Shown here piece after piece: positions 12,390-22,377 of a DNA stretch of 64,000 bases. A program made the translations under genes and the position numbers. The stretch spans positions 620,001 through 684,000 of the forward strand of contig CAVVAH010000001.1 of NCBI GenBank assembly GCA_963746175.1, in the 5' to 3' direction. The number at the start of each line of letters is the position of its first letter. Within the stretch, counting starts at the first letter, position 1. The DNA is from CAVVAH01 sp963746175 (lineage in GTDB: Bacteria; Actinomycetota; Actinomycetes; JACCUZ01). Below the pieces are notes generated by a model. That model saw only the letters and a list, made by a program, of their open reading frames with translations, was not told where the DNA came from and ran no database searches.

Positions 12390-12481
12390 CGGGGCCCCCG
12401 CGAGTTCGTGAGCGGAGCTCTGAACGGCCTGGCCAGTGGCCGCGCGAACCGCGACGCGAGGGAAGTCGTGGGGTGGTTCAT
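12386..12481 (-). CDS. Possible 31-aa ORF between secD and secF
   Basis: An ATG at 12481, two bases after the secD stop, has GGAGG seven bases upstream. The ORF runs MNHPTTSLASRFARPLARPF and on, and stops at 12386 overlapping the secF GTG. It is Arg/Pro-rich with no recognised domain. It may be a coupling ORF, or the true N-terminus of secF displaced by one of the +1 errors common in this window. Confidence 0.35.
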   Translation of the reverse strand: MNHPTTSLASRFARPLARPFRAPLTNSRGPR

Positions 12482-12483
12482 GA

Positions 12484-14278
<1,795 letters not shown>

Positions 14279-14341
14279 GTGAGGATCTCTTCTCTGTCTC
14301 GGACTCGTGCGATGTCGGCCCGTACGCAGCGGCCGGTCCGG

Positions 14342-14689
14342 CTACTCGGCGGAGGGGCTCCGGCGGCTCGCGGCGTCGGTGTCCGTCCCGTCGACGGCGC
14401 CGGAGGTCTCGTCGGCGTCGTCGGCGGCCGTCGAGGCGTCGTCGGTGACGACCCGGCCCACGGCGCCCTTGCTGATCCGCAGGGTGCTGCCGGGCGACAC
14501 CTCCAGGACGATGGAGTCGTCGCGGATCTCGCGGACCGTGCCGTAGATGCCCGAGGTCGTCATGACCTCGATGCCGGGAGCCATCGTGGCCTGCAGCTGC
14601 TGGGCCTGCCTGGCGCGGGCGCGCTGCGGGCGCAGGATGAGGAAGTAGAACGCCACCAGGATCACGGCGAACGGCAGCAGTGCTTCCAC
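14342..14689 (-). CDS. yajC: Preprotein translocase subunit YajC
   Basis: A small membrane protein of the SecDF-YajC complex, 115 aa. One N-terminal membrane helix (LLPFAVILVAFYFLILRPQ) is followed by the conserved RPQ motif, then MAPGIEVMTTSGIYGTV and an acidic, Ser/Thr-rich tail. GTG 14689 with AAGGAA upstream. First gene of the yajC-secD-secF-apt-relA run. The 230-bp gap to ruvB shows nothing I can name. Confidence 0.93.
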   Translation of the reverse strand: MEALLPFAVILVAFYFLILRPQRARARQAQQLQATMAPGIEVMTTSGIYGTVREIRDDSIVLEVSPGSTLRISKGAVGRVVTDDASTAADDADETSGAVDGTDTDAASRRSPSAE

Positions 14690-14919
14690 GAGGTGAGGTT
14701 CCTTCCGAGAGCTTCCACGGTGCGGGTCGACCGTGGCGGCGAGCCGGGACGCATGAGGTGCCCTGGCGGCAGACCGGCGTGGAGTCTACCTGCCGGACCT
14801 GCGAGAACCGGCTCCCGCCGGGTCAGCGCACGTCACGGCCTGGTCACGTCGGACGGCGTCACCTCGACGCAGCCGCATGGTCACCAGCACCGAGGAGCAG
14901 GGATCGGCGGCTCCGGAGG

Positions 14920-16017
14920 TCAGGCGCCGTCGGTGCCGTCCGGGTCGCCCACGTCGTCGAAGAGGCCGGGCAACGCGGTGCCGAACGCCGCGCCGCGCGG
15001 CGGGGTGAGCCCGAGGTGCTGCCAGGCCGCCGGGGTCGCCACCCGGCCGCGCGGCGTGCGGGCCAGCAGCCCGGCACGCACGAGGAACGGCTCGGCGACC
15101 TCCTCGACCGTCTCGCGCTCCTCCCCCACCGCGACGGCCAGCGTGGACACGCCCACCGGTCCGCCGCCGAAGCTGCCGACCAGTGCCTGCAGCACGGCGC
15201 GGTCCAGCCGGTCGAGACCGCGCTCGTCGACCTCGTAGACCAGCAGCGCCTCGCGGGCGACGTCGCGGGTGACGACACCGTCGGCGCGCACCTGGGCGAA
15301 GTCCCGCACCCGACGCAGCAGCCGGTTGGCGATCCGCGGTGTCCCCCGCGAGCGGCTGGCGATCTCGACCCCGCCGGCCGGCTCCAGGCGCACGCCGAGC
15401 AGCCGCGCCGACCGGGTCAGCACGTGCTCCAGGTCGGCGGCGTCGTAGAAGTCCATGTGCGCGGTGAAGCCGAACCGGTCGCGCAGCGGCCCGGGGAGCA
15501 GCCCGGCCCGGGTGGTGGCACCGACCAGGGTGAACGGCGGGATCTCCAGCGGGATGGCGGTCGCACCCGGGCCCTTGCCGACGACGACGTCGACCCGGAA
15601 GTCCTCCATCGCGAGGTAGAGCATCTCCTCGGCCGGTCGGGACATCCGGTGGATCTCGTCGAGGAAGAGCACCTCGCCCTCGGTGAGGCTGGACAGGATC
15701 GCGGCCAGGTCACCGGCGTGCTGGATCGCGGGACCGCTGGTGATGCGCATCGGCTGCTCGAGCTCGCCCGCCACGATCATCGCCAGTGTCGTCTTTCCTA
15801 AGCCAGGCGGGCCGCTCAGGAGGACGTGGTCGGGGACCCGGCCGCGGCCGCGTGCCGCCTCGAGCACCAGCCCGAGCTGCTCGCGGACCCGCGCCTGGCC
15901 GATGAACTCCGCCAGCGACCGGGGCCGCAGAGCGGCCTCGACCTGACGCTCGTCCTCCGCGCCCTCGACCTCGACGACCGGGTCGACCAGCCGCTCGCCG
16001 CCCATCGGGGACGTCAC
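14920..16017 (-). CDS. ruvB: Holliday junction branch-migration helicase RuvB
   Basis: AAA+ motor that drives branch migration with RuvA. Walker A SGPPGLGKTT, Walker B VLFLDEIHRMSR, sensor 1 LVGATTRAG, arginine finger region GPLRDRFGF, and a C-terminal winged helix (ETVEEVAEPFLVRAGLLARTPRGR). GTG 16017 overlaps the ruvA stop (GTGA). 365 aa, frame intact. Last gene of ruvC-ruvA-ruvB. Confidence 0.97.
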   Translation of the reverse strand: MTSPMGGERLVDPVVEVEGAEDERQVEAALRPRSLAEFIGQARVREQLGLVLEAARGRGRVPDHVLLSGPPGLGKTTLAMIVAGELEQPMRITSGPAIQHAGDLAAILSSLTEGEVLFLDEIHRMSRPAEEMLYLAMEDFRVDVVVGKGPGATAIPLEIPPFTLVGATTRAGLLPGPLRDRFGFTAHMDFYDAADLEHVLTRSARLLGVRLEPAGGVEIASRSRGTPRIANRLLRRVRDFAQVRADGVVTRDVAREALLVYEVDERGLDRLDRAVLQALVGSFGGGPVGVSTLAVAVGEERETVEEVAEPFLVRAGLLARTPRGRVATPAAWQHLGLTPPRGAAFGTALPGLFDDVGDPDGTDGA

Positions 16018-16634
16018 GCCTTGCTCAGGGAGCGGAGGGCGACCTTGAGCAGGACGGCAACGTCGGGTGCCTCGCCCTCCGCGGTCGACTCGGCGGCAAA
16101 GGGCGCCGCTGCGCTCACGCCCTCGTCGGCCTCGCGGCCGGACCAGCCCAGTCCGAGCAGCGCGCCGTGCAGCTGGTCGCGCCACCGGGTGGGCCCGGCG
16201 GCGGCGACGCGGTGAGGTGCAGAGACGCCGCGGACCGAGCCGAGCCGGTCCTTGAGCTCGAGCACGATCCGCTGCGCGCCCTTGCGCCCGATGCCTGGGA
16301 CCTGGGTCAGCGCCGCGAGGTCCTCGGTGGCCACCGCGCGGCGGAGCTCGTCGGGGCCGTGCACCGCGAGCATCGCCTGGGCCAGCCGCGGGCCGACCCC
16401 GCTCGCGGTCTGCAGCAGCTCGAACACCACTCGTTCGTCCTCGTCGGCGAAGCCGTAGAGCGTCAGCGAGTCCTCGCGGACGACCAGGCTCGCCGGCAGG
16501 TGAGCCGGCTCACCGATGCGCAGCGCCGCCAGGGTCGAGGGCGTGCACTGCAGGGACAGCCCGACCCCGCCGACCTCGACCACCGCGCCGTCGGGCGCCA
16601 ACGCGGCCACCCGACCGGCGACGAAGGCGATCAC
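16014..16634 (-). CDS. ruvA: Holliday junction DNA-binding protein RuvA
   Basis: Binds the four-way junction and loads RuvB. N-terminal OB domain (MIAFVAGRVAALAPDGAVVEVGGVG), helix-hairpin-helix motifs (ASGVGPRLAQAML, QVPGIGRKGAQRIVLELK) and a C-terminal RuvB-binding domain (LLGLGWSGREADEGV). 206 aa. GTG 16634 overlaps the ruvC stop; its own stop overlaps the ruvB start. Confidence 0.96.
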   Translation of the reverse strand: MIAFVAGRVAALAPDGAVVEVGGVGLSLQCTPSTLAALRIGEPAHLPASLVVREDSLTLYGFADEDERVVFELLQTASGVGPRLAQAMLAVHGPDELRRAVATEDLAALTQVPGIGRKGAQRIVLELKDRLGSVRGVSAPHRVAAAGPTRWRDQLHGALLGLGWSGREADEGVSAAAPFAAESTAEGEAPDVAVLLKVALRSLSKA

Positions 16635-17155
16635 GGCCGGGCTCCGGCGGCCGCGACCAGCGCCGCGGCCACCCGGGCCTGCGCGCCGCCGCGCCAGACG
16701 TGGCAGATCGCCAGACCGAGCGCGTCGGCGGCGTCAGCCGGCCTCGGGGCCTCGGTCAGTCGCAGGATCCTCGTCACCATCGCTCCCACCTGGGCCTTGT
16801 CGGCGCGGCCGCTGCCGGTCACCGCGGCCTTCATCTCGCTGGGGGTGTGCAGCGCCACCGGGATCCCGGCCCGGGCGGCGGCGACGATCGCGACCGCGCT
16901 GGCCTGGGCGGTGCCCATGACGGTGCGCACGTTGTGCTGGCTGAACACCCGCTCGACGGCGACCGCGTCCGGCCGGTGCTCGGTCAGCCACGCCTCGATC
17001 TCGCACGCGACGGCCAGCAGCCGGGCGCCGATGTCGTCGGTCGCCGGCGTGCGGACCACGCCGACCGCGACCATCGTCAGCGGCCGACCGCTGGCGCCCT
17101 CGACGACACCGAGGCCGCACCGGGTCAGGCCGGGGTCGACGCCGAGCACCCGCAC
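16631..17155 (-). CDS. ruvC: Holliday junction resolvase RuvC
   Basis: Nuclease that cuts Holliday junctions. Acidic catalytic residues are in VLGVDPGLTRCG (first Asp), AVERVFSQHN (Glu) and ADAADALGLAICH (C-terminal Asp pair). About 174 aa from GTG 17155, with GTGGAGGT as ribosome-binding site. A LexA-type box lies 26-39 bp upstream, so the ruvCAB operon is probably SOS-controlled. Confidence 0.96.
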   Translation of the reverse strand: MRVLGVDPGLTRCGLGVVEGASGRPLTMVAVGVVRTPATDDIGARLLAVACEIEAWLTEHRPDAVAVERVFSQHNVRTVMGTAQASAVAIVAAARAGIPVALHTPSEMKAAVTGSGRADKAQVGAMVTRILRLTEAPRPADAADALGLAICHVWRGGAQARVAAALVAAAGARP

Positions 17156-17180
17156 GCCGTACCTCCACGTCGTCGTCGTC

Positions 17181-17194
17181 CGAACACCTGTTCG
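17181..17194. promoter_or_regulatory. SOS box (LexA site) of ruvCAB
   Basis: CGAACACCTGTTCG fits the actinobacterial LexA site CGAAC-N4-GTTCG exactly and extends to the 16-bp palindrome CCGAACACCTGTTCGG (17180-17195). On the minus strand TACGTT at 17201-17206 is a fitting -10 box, so LexA would cover the transcription start. ruv genes are known SOS genes. Confidence 0.8.
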
Positions 17195-17252
17195 GGTACG
17201 AACGTACCGGCGACCCGGGCCACGACCCGGCAGCGACGCGCCGCCCACCCGC

Positions 17253-17270
17253 GACCAGAACTGCATGATC
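17253..17270 (+). repeat. Dispersed 18-bp motif, family B half-site
   Basis: GACCAGAACTGCATGATC here matches, with one mismatch, the right arm of the palindrome at 56771-56812 read on the minus strand. It lies in the divergent ruvC/HTH gap. Role unknown. Confidence 0.55.
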
Positions 17271-17300
17271 GCTGGAGAGGTCGGACGGCGACTGGGGCTC

Positions 17301-17343
17301 GTCAACGGGAGTTGACAGACGCCCCGCGTCAACGTATGTTGAC
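17301..17343 (+). promoter_or_regulatory. Promoter covered by two identical palindromic operators
   Basis: GTCAACGGGAGTTGAC (17301-17316) and GTCAACGTATGTTGAC (17328-17343) are two copies of GTCAAC-N4-GTTGAC with centres 27 bp apart. They overlap a near-consensus promoter: -35 TTGACA (17312-17317), 17-bp spacer, -10 TATGTT (17335-17340). The start codon GTG 17348 follows the -10 box by 7 nt. A dimeric repressor bound here would block RNA polymerase; the encoded HTH protein is the obvious candidate. Confidence 0.75.
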
Positions 17344-17347
17344 GGGC

Positions 17348-17584
17348 GTGACCGCCGCACCGGACGTCGCCGAGCAGGCGACCAGCCAGGACCCGGCCGT
17401 CGGGCTGCGCGCCGTCGCCGCCCTGCGCCGGCTGGCCGACCAGCTCGAGGCCCTGCAGGTGAGCAACGCCCGCGCCCAGGGCTGGTCCTGGGACGCCATC
17501 GGCGCGCTGCTCGGCGTGAGCAAGCAGGCCGTGCACAAGAAGCACGCGGGGCGTGCCCGTCGCGCCGGCCGCGGGGAGGGTTGA
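17348..17584 (+). CDS. Small HTH DNA-binding protein, probable autorepressor
   Basis: A 78-aa protein whose C-terminal half is a helix-turn-helix: QGWSWDAIGALLGVSKQAVHKKH, ending basic (AGRARRAGRGEG). The N-terminal part includes a short helix (VAALRRLADQLEALQVSNAR). I chose GTG 17348 rather than ATG 17336 because the ATG lies inside the -10 box; GTG 17348 would give a leaderless mRNA. The stop is one base before the start of the Clp-N gene, so the two are co-transcribed. This pair is common in actinobacteria; its target genes are not known to me. Confidence 0.8.
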   Translation: MTAAPDVAEQATSQDPAVGLRAVAALRRLADQLEALQVSNARAQGWSWDAIGALLGVSKQAVHKKHAGRARRAGRGEG

Positions 17585-17585
17585 G

Positions 17586-18195
17586 ATGTTCGAGCGCTTC
17601 ACCACGGAGGCACGCACCGCTGTCGTCCGGGCCCAGACCGAGGCCCGCTCGCTGGGGCACGGCTGGATCGGCACCGAGCACCTGCTGCTCGCGGTCCTGG
17701 CCGACGAGGACTCCGGCGTGACGACCGCGCTGCGCGGGCTCGGACTGGACGCCGGCCGGGTCCGCGAGCAGGTCCTGGCCGCGGTCGGTGCTGGGGGTCG
17801 ACGACGACACCGCCTTGCGTGACCTGGGCATCGACCTCGACGCCGTGCGGCGCCGCGTCGAGGAGCGGTTCGGGCCGGGGGCCCTGGACGTCCCACGAGC
17901 GCCGCGACGGCGCAGCGGCGGGCGGGTCGGCCGGGTCCTGCGGTTCGGTCGCCGGCGGCCACCGGTGCCCTGCGGGTCGCCGTCGGGGCACATCCCGTTC
18001 ACGCCGCGGGCGAAGAAGTCGCTCGAGCTCGCGCTGCGGGAGGCGCTCGCGACGAAGAGCCGCGAGATCCGGACCACGCACCTCGTCCTGGGGCTGATGC
18101 GCGAGGACGGGCTGGCCGCGGCCGTCGTGACCCGGCTCGGTGTCCGGCCGGACGCCGTACGCCGGGTGGTGCTCGACCTGGGCCGGGCGGCGTAG
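17586..18195 (+). CDS. Clp N-terminal domain protein without ATPase domain
   Basis: About 200 aa with two ClpC-type N-domain repeats: MFERFTTEARTAVVRAQTEA and WIGTEHLLLAVLADE at the start, and FTPRAKKSLELALREAL and IRTTHLVLGLMREDG near the end. There is no Walker motif, so it is not a ClpC ATPase; a substrate-binding or adaptor role for the Clp protease is inference. A frameshift near 17793 is repaired by removing one G (AAVVLGVDDDTALRDLG). It overlaps nothing downstream: yebC converges 7 bp away. Confidence 0.82.
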
Positions 18196-18202
18196 GGGCT
18201 CC

Positions 18203-18955
18203 CTAGCCGACGGCCTCCATGATCTCGTCGCTCACGTCGAAGTTGGCCCACACGTTCTGCACGTCGTCGGAGTCCTCGAGCGCCTCGATCAGGCGGAACA
18301 CCTTCTTGGCGCCGTCCTCGTCCAGCGGCACGCTGACCGACGGCAGGAACGACGCGTCGGCCGAGTCGTAGTCGATCCCGGCGTCGACCAGAGCGGTGCG
18401 GACCGCCACCAGGTCCGTGGGCTCGGAGACGACCTCGAAGGCCTCGTCGAGGTCGTTGACCTCCTCGGCGCCGGCCTCGAGGACGGCACCCAGCACGTCG
18501 TCCTCGGTGAGGGCGTCGGACTTCGGGACGATCACGACGCCCTTGCGGTTGAACAGGTACGACACCGAGCCGGGGTCGGCCATCGAGCCCCCGTTGCGCG
18601 TCATGGCCGTGCGGACCTCGGCGGCCGCCCGGTTGCGGTTGTCGGTGAGGCACTCGATGAGCACCGCGACGCCCTGGGGCCCGTAGCCCTCGTACATGAT
18701 CGTCTGGTAGTCGGCGCCGCCGGCCTCGGTGCCCGAGCCGCGCTTGACGGCGCGGTCGATGTTGTCGTTCGGCACCGAGGTCTTCTTGGCCTTCTGGATG
18801 GCGTCGTACAGCGTCGGGTTGCCGTTGACGTCACCGCCGCCGGTGCGCGCGGCCACCTCGATGTTCTTGATCAGCTTCGCGAAGGACTTGCCCCGTCGGG
18901 CGTCGATCACGGCCTTCTTGTGCTTGGTGGTGGCCCACTTGGAGTGGCCGCTCAT
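18203..18955 (-). CDS. yebC: YebC/PmpR-family (TACO1-like) regulatory protein
   Basis: 250 aa, full length, starting MSGHSKWATTKHKKAVIDARRGK, the family hallmark, with NPTLYDAIQKAKKTSVPNDNI and later YEGYGPQGVAVLIE. Family members act as DNA-binding regulators or as translation factors relieving ribosome stalling at prolines; which applies here cannot be told. ATG 18955 overlaps the pdxT stop (ATGA). It stands between pdxT and ruvC as in other actinobacteria. Confidence 0.95.
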   Translation of the reverse strand: MSGHSKWATTKHKKAVIDARRGKSFAKLIKNIEVAARTGGGDVNGNPTLYDAIQKAKKTSVPNDNIDRAVKRGSGTEAGGADYQTIMYEGYGPQGVAVLIECLTDNRNRAAAEVRTAMTRNGGSMADPGSVSYLFNRKGVVIVPKSDALTEDDVLGAVLEAGAEEVNDLDEAFEVVSEPTDLVAVRTALVDAGIDYDSADASFLPSVSVPLDEDGAKKVFRLIEALEDSDDVQNVWANFDVSDEIMEAVG

Positions 18956-19560
18956 GTGTGGTCCCTCACGATCCGGACGAACAGCTCGTGCACCCGTCCG
19001 TCACCCGTCATCTCGGGGTGGAACGACGTGGCCAGCAGCGAGCCCTGGCGAACGGCGACGATCCTACCTTCGGCCGGCCCGTCCTCGACCCGGGCGAGGA
19101 CCTCGACGTCGTCGGACACCTCCTCGACCCAGGGGGCCCGGATGAAGACGCCGTGGATCGGGTCAGGGCCGATCCCGTCGAGGTGGACGTCGCCCTCGAA
19201 GCTGGCGACCTGCCGGCCGAAGGCGTTCCGGCGGACGGTCATGTCGATGCCGCCGAGGGTCTCCTGGTCCGGCCGGCCGTCCAGCACCCGGTCGGCGAGG
19301 AGGATCATCCCCGCGCACGAGCCGTACGCCGGGAGACCGGCGAGCAGCCGGTCGCGCAGCGGGTCGCGCAGGCCGAAGGCCCGCATCAGCTTGTCCATCG
19401 TGGTCGACTCGCCACCGGGCAGGACGATGCCGGCCAGACCGTCGAGCTCTGCCACCCGGCGTACCGGTCGACCGGTCGCCCCGGCCCGCTCCAGCGCGAC
19501 CAGGTGCTCCCGGACGTCGCCCTGCAGCGCCAGCACGCCGACGGTCGGAGAGGCAGTCAC
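18952..19560 (-). CDS. pdxT: Pyridoxal 5'-phosphate synthase glutaminase subunit
   Basis: Releases ammonia from glutamine and feeds it to PdxS for vitamin B6 synthesis. Catalytic triad: Cys in AYGSCAGMILLA, and His and Glu in TSFHPEMTGD; also LPGGESTTMDKLM. About 202 aa from GTG 19560. A -10-like TAGGGT at 19569-19574 is 8 nt before the GTG and no Shine-Dalgarno is visible, so the mRNA may be leaderless. pdxS lies upstream, separated by a small zinc-protein gene. Confidence 0.95.
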   Translation of the reverse strand: MTASPTVGVLALQGDVREHLVALERAGATGRPVRRVAELDGLAGIVLPGGESTTMDKLMRAFGLRDPLRDRLLAGLPAYGSCAGMILLADRVLDGRPDQETLGGIDMTVRRNAFGRQVASFEGDVHLDGIGPDPIHGVFIRAPWVEEVSDDVEVLARVEDGPAEGRIVAVRQGSLLATSFHPEMTGDGRVHELFVRIVRDHT

Positions 19561-19599
19561 GACAACACACCCTAGGAACGACCCCGACCCGTCCTGCCG

Positions 19600-19652
19600 A
19601 GTGGTGGCTTCCGCACCCGGAATGTTCGGTCCGACCTTCGAAACCCACCACT
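19600..19652. repeat. Imperfect palindrome, family A copy 2
   Basis: Arms AGTGGTGGCTT (19600-19610) and AACCCACCACT (19642-19652) carry the same outer sequence, same C/G mismatch and nearly the same spacing as the element at 6428-6481. It lies between the zinc-protein stop and the pdxT promoter. Confidence 0.7.
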
Positions 19653-19673
19653 CGCGGAGGTAGGGGTGGCGTG

Positions 19674-19907
19674 TCAGTCGACGGGAAGCGCCGGGACGCC
19701 GCAGGACGGCAGCGGTGCGCCCTCGCAGCAGGTGACGGTCTTCTGCTTGCAGCCCGGGCACAGCCACCGGCTCGCGAGCGGGTCGTACTGCGTGCCGCAG
19801 TGCAGGCACTCGACCCCGGCCGTCTCCTTGACCGGCGTCGTCGCCGGTGCCGGCGGCGCGCCCGTCGCGGTCGTGAGGCCGGGGTCCGAGGCCGTCGTCT
19901 GCTCCAC
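19674..19907 (-). CDS. Small putative zinc-binding protein
   Basis: 77 aa. The C-terminal half has CLHCGTQYDPLASRWLCPGC followed by TCCEGAPLPSCG, two CxxC knuckles and further cysteines, consistent with a zinc ribbon. The first 30 residues are P/A/T-rich. Start GTG 19907 is supported by a TAGCCT box (19915-19920) 7 nt upstream with no Shine-Dalgarno. The frame stays open upstream to 20036, so a longer form cannot be excluded. Function unknown. Confidence 0.6.
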   Translation of the reverse strand: MEQTTASDPGLTTATGAPPAPATTPVKETAGVECLHCGTQYDPLASRWLCPGCKQKTVTCCEGAPLPSCGVPALPVD

Positions 19908-20049
19908 GGCGACGAGGCTAGGAGCCACGCGCGACAGATCGCGGATGCCACGCTGACCCCACGTCGTGGTCGAGGTCAGACCAGCCAGGAGGGGCGGAGG
20001 CCCTGCCCAGCTGCCCGCCGTCCGCGACCTCGCCACCGCCTCCGAGGAA

Positions 20050-20123
20050 GATCGTTTGCGACCTCAGTCCCCGACACGCCGGTGGTACCCGCGGCGTGTC
20101 GGGGAACCAGGTCGCAAACGATC
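20050..20123. repeat. 74-bp nested palindrome, family C
   Basis: The outer arms GATCGTTTGCGACCT (20050-20064) and AGGTCGCAAACGATC (20109-20123) are perfect, and inner arms CCCCGACACGCCG (20069-20081) and CGGCGTGTCGGGG (20092-20104) are also perfect. The 4-nt junctions (CAGT/AACC) do not pair. It lies downstream of pdxS on the minus strand and could act as a terminator or a protein site. I found no second copy in the window. Confidence 0.8.
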
Positions 20124-20235
20124 ATCCGTGGGTGATCAGTCGCGGACGGCGGGGACCACTCCCCTGGCTCGGCTCGTCCAGGCCGCACTGACCCGAGCCC
20201 GCGACGGCGGGTCAAGGGGAGAGCACCGAGCGGGG

Positions 20236-21183
20236 TTACCAGCCGCGGTCGGCGAGGCGGTGCGGCTGCGGGATCTCGTCGACGTTGATGCCGACCATGG
20301 CCTCGCCGAGACCGCGGGACACCTTGGCGAGCATGTCGGGGTCGTCGTAGAACGTGGTGGCCTTGACGATCGCCTCGGCGCGCTGCGCGGGGTTGCCCGA
20401 CTTGAAGATCCCGGAGCCGACGAAGACGCCCTCGGCGCCCAGCTGCATCATCATCGCGGCGTCGGCCGGGGTGGCGATGCCGCCGGCGGTGAAGAGCACG
20501 ACCGGCAGCTTGCCGGCGCGGGCCACCTCGACGACGAGGTCGTACGGCGCCTGCAGCTCCTTCGCGGCGACGAAGAGCTCGTCCTCCGACAAGGACGTGA
20601 GCCGGCGGATCTGGCCGCCGATCTGGCGCATGTGCGTGGTGGCGTTGGAGACGTCACCGGTGCCGGCCTCGCCCTTGGACCGGATCATCGCTGCGCCCTC
20701 GGAGATGCGCCGGAGCGCCTCGCCGAGGTTGGTGGCACCGCAGACGAACGGCACGGTGAACTGCCACTTGTCGATGTGGTTGGCGTAGTCGGCCGGGGTG
20801 AGCACCTCGGACTCGTCGACGTAGTCGACGCCGAGCGCCTGGAGCACCTGGGCCTCGACGAAGTGCCCGATCCGGGCCTTCGCCATGACCGGGATGGAGA
20901 CGGCCTCGATGATCCCGTCGATCATGTCGGGATCGCTCATGCGGGACACGCCACCCTGGGCCCGGATGTCGGCCGGGACCCGCTCGAGCGCCATCACGGC
21001 GACGGCCCCCGCGTCCTCGGCGATCTTCGCCTGCTCCGGCGTGACGACGTCCATGATCACGCCGCCCTTGAGCATCTCGGCCATGCCGCGCTTGACGCGG
21101 GCGGTGCCGGTCGCGGGACCGGTCTCGGCGCCGGTCACCGCGCTGGTGGACGACTCGGGGGCGGGCGGGGCGGGGGTGGACAC
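20236..21183 (-). CDS. pdxS: Pyridoxal 5'-phosphate synthase lyase subunit
   Basis: Builds PLP from ribose 5-phosphate, glyceraldehyde 3-phosphate and ammonia delivered by PdxT. TIM-barrel signatures: MLKGGVIMDVVTPEQAKIAE, AVMALERVPADIR, PVMAKARIGHFVEAQ, GEAGTGDVSNATTHMR and VFVGSGIFKS. I prefer GTG 21183 (VSTPAPPAPESS), with GAGG nearby, over GTG 21195. The first 30 residues are a non-conserved P/S/T stretch. Frame intact. Confidence 0.96.
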   Translation of the reverse strand: MSTPAPPAPESSTSAVTGAETGPATGTARVKRGMAEMLKGGVIMDVVTPEQAKIAEDAGAVAVMALERVPADIRAQGGVSRMSDPDMIDGIIEAVSIPVMAKARIGHFVEAQVLQALGVDYVDESEVLTPADYANHIDKWQFTVPFVCGATNLGEALRRISEGAAMIRSKGEAGTGDVSNATTHMRQIGGQIRRLTSLSEDELFVAAKELQAPYDLVVEVARAGKLPVVLFTAGGIATPADAAMMMQLGAEGVFVGSGIFKSGNPAQRAEAIVKATTFYDDPDMLAKVSRGLGEAMVGINVDEIPQPHRLADRGW

Positions 21184-21265
21184 GGGAGACCTCACGGGAG
21201 ACGACGGCAGGCTGGCGGTACGCCTCCATCGTAGGCCCGCCGACGGACCCGGCCGCGCCGGTGGC

Positions 21266-22303
21266 TCAGCGGGTGGTGACCGGGCGGTCCCGCCCGATGA
21301 GCGCGACCCAGACCTGACCGGCGGCGAACGACGCCGGCTGGCCGTCGATCGTGTACGACGTCACGTCCGACGCCTTGCCCCGCGACCACTGGCCCTCGAA
21401 CACCTGGCCGTCGCGGAAGATGAGCGCCCTGCCCTTGCCGACCGTGAGCGTCTGCGGCGTGTTCGCCCCGTTGATGTCGTGGTACGCCGACGCCTTCACG
21501 GTCACGAACTGCGCGACGAACGTCGTGGCGCCGAGCTGACCGCCCTCGGCTGCCCGGTCCTCGGCGCCGTCCATCGACAGCAGCCACCGATCCTTCTGCG
21601 CCGACCAGACTGCGCCGACCCGGGCGCTCGGGTAGCTCACCGTCAGTGCCTTGACCGGCTTGCCGCCGGCCGGCGCGGGCCCGAACGTGTAGCCCATCTC
21701 CGGCGGGGCGTCGACCTTCCCGGCGCGCTGGCGGAGCTGGTCGAAAGACCCGATCACGTCGTACGGCATGGGCCGTGCCGGCGAGCGCGTGTAGCCGGTG
21801 TGGTCCTGGTCGAAGGACACGAGCTTGAGGTCGGCCCGCTGCAGGTTGTCGGCGAGCTTGTTCTGCGAGCCGGAGTAGAACAGCCCGACGGTGCCGTACT
21901 GCTTGAGGAGCTCGATGTCGGTGATCCGGCCGCTGCGGACCGGGCCGACGAACTTCGGGTACTCGCTGGAGAAGATCGCGGCCAGCCGCGTGACGCCGCC
22001 CTCGACCTGCTCGACGTAGACCACGTCGGCCTTCGACAGCCCCACCTGGGGGTGCGCCTTGCCGGTGTTGTCGACCTTGACCGCGTAGACCGGCCCGTCC
22101 TGCTTGCCCATCCGGCCGGAGAGCCGGCTCGGCTCCGGGGGCGGCGGCGGTGAGCTGCTGCTCTCGCTCGGCGACGGGCTGGGCGAGGAGGGCTTCGTCG
22201 CCTTGGTCTCCGAGCCGCCGGAGCAGGCGGACAGGGCGAGCGAGCCGCCCAGCACGACGGCGGCGACGACGCGCCCGGGGACGGTGCGAGGTGCGAGGTT
22301 CAC
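21266..22303 (-). CDS. DUF3048 lipoprotein
   Basis: An exported lipoprotein of about 345 aa. Signal peptide VVAAVVLGGSLALSAC with lipobox LSAC, then an S/P-rich linker (about residues 32-55) and a DUF3048 (YerB-like) domain: PVYAVKVDNTGKAHPQ, YVEQVEGGVTRLAAIF, VGPVRSGRITDIELL and RDGQVFEGQWSR near the C-terminus. Start GTG 22303 has TACGGT 8 nt upstream (22312-22317), a possible leaderless start. Molecular function of the family is unsettled; a role at the cell envelope is inference. Confidence 0.88.
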   Translation of the reverse strand: MNLAPRTVPGRVVAAVVLGGSLALSACSGGSETKATKPSSPSPSPSESSSSPPPPPEPSRLSGRMGKQDGPVYAVKVDNTGKAHPQVGLSKADVVYVEQVEGGVTRLAAIFSSEYPKFVGPVRSGRITDIELLKQYGTVGLFYSGSQNKLADNLQRADLKLVSFDQDHTGYTRSPARPMPYDVIGSFDQLRQRAGKVDAPPEMGYTFGPAPAGGKPVKALTVSYPSARVGAVWSAQKDRWLLSMDGAEDRAAEGGQLGATTFVAQFVTVKASAYHDINGANTPQTLTVGKGRALIFRDGQVFEGQWSRGKASDVTSYTIDGQPASFAAGQVWVALIGRDRPVTTR

Positions 22304-22377
22304 GGGAGACGACCGTACGTGGTCCGCGTGAACGCCCGCCCCGCCAGGGGTTCCGGGCGTGTCGGGCGTCACAGACC

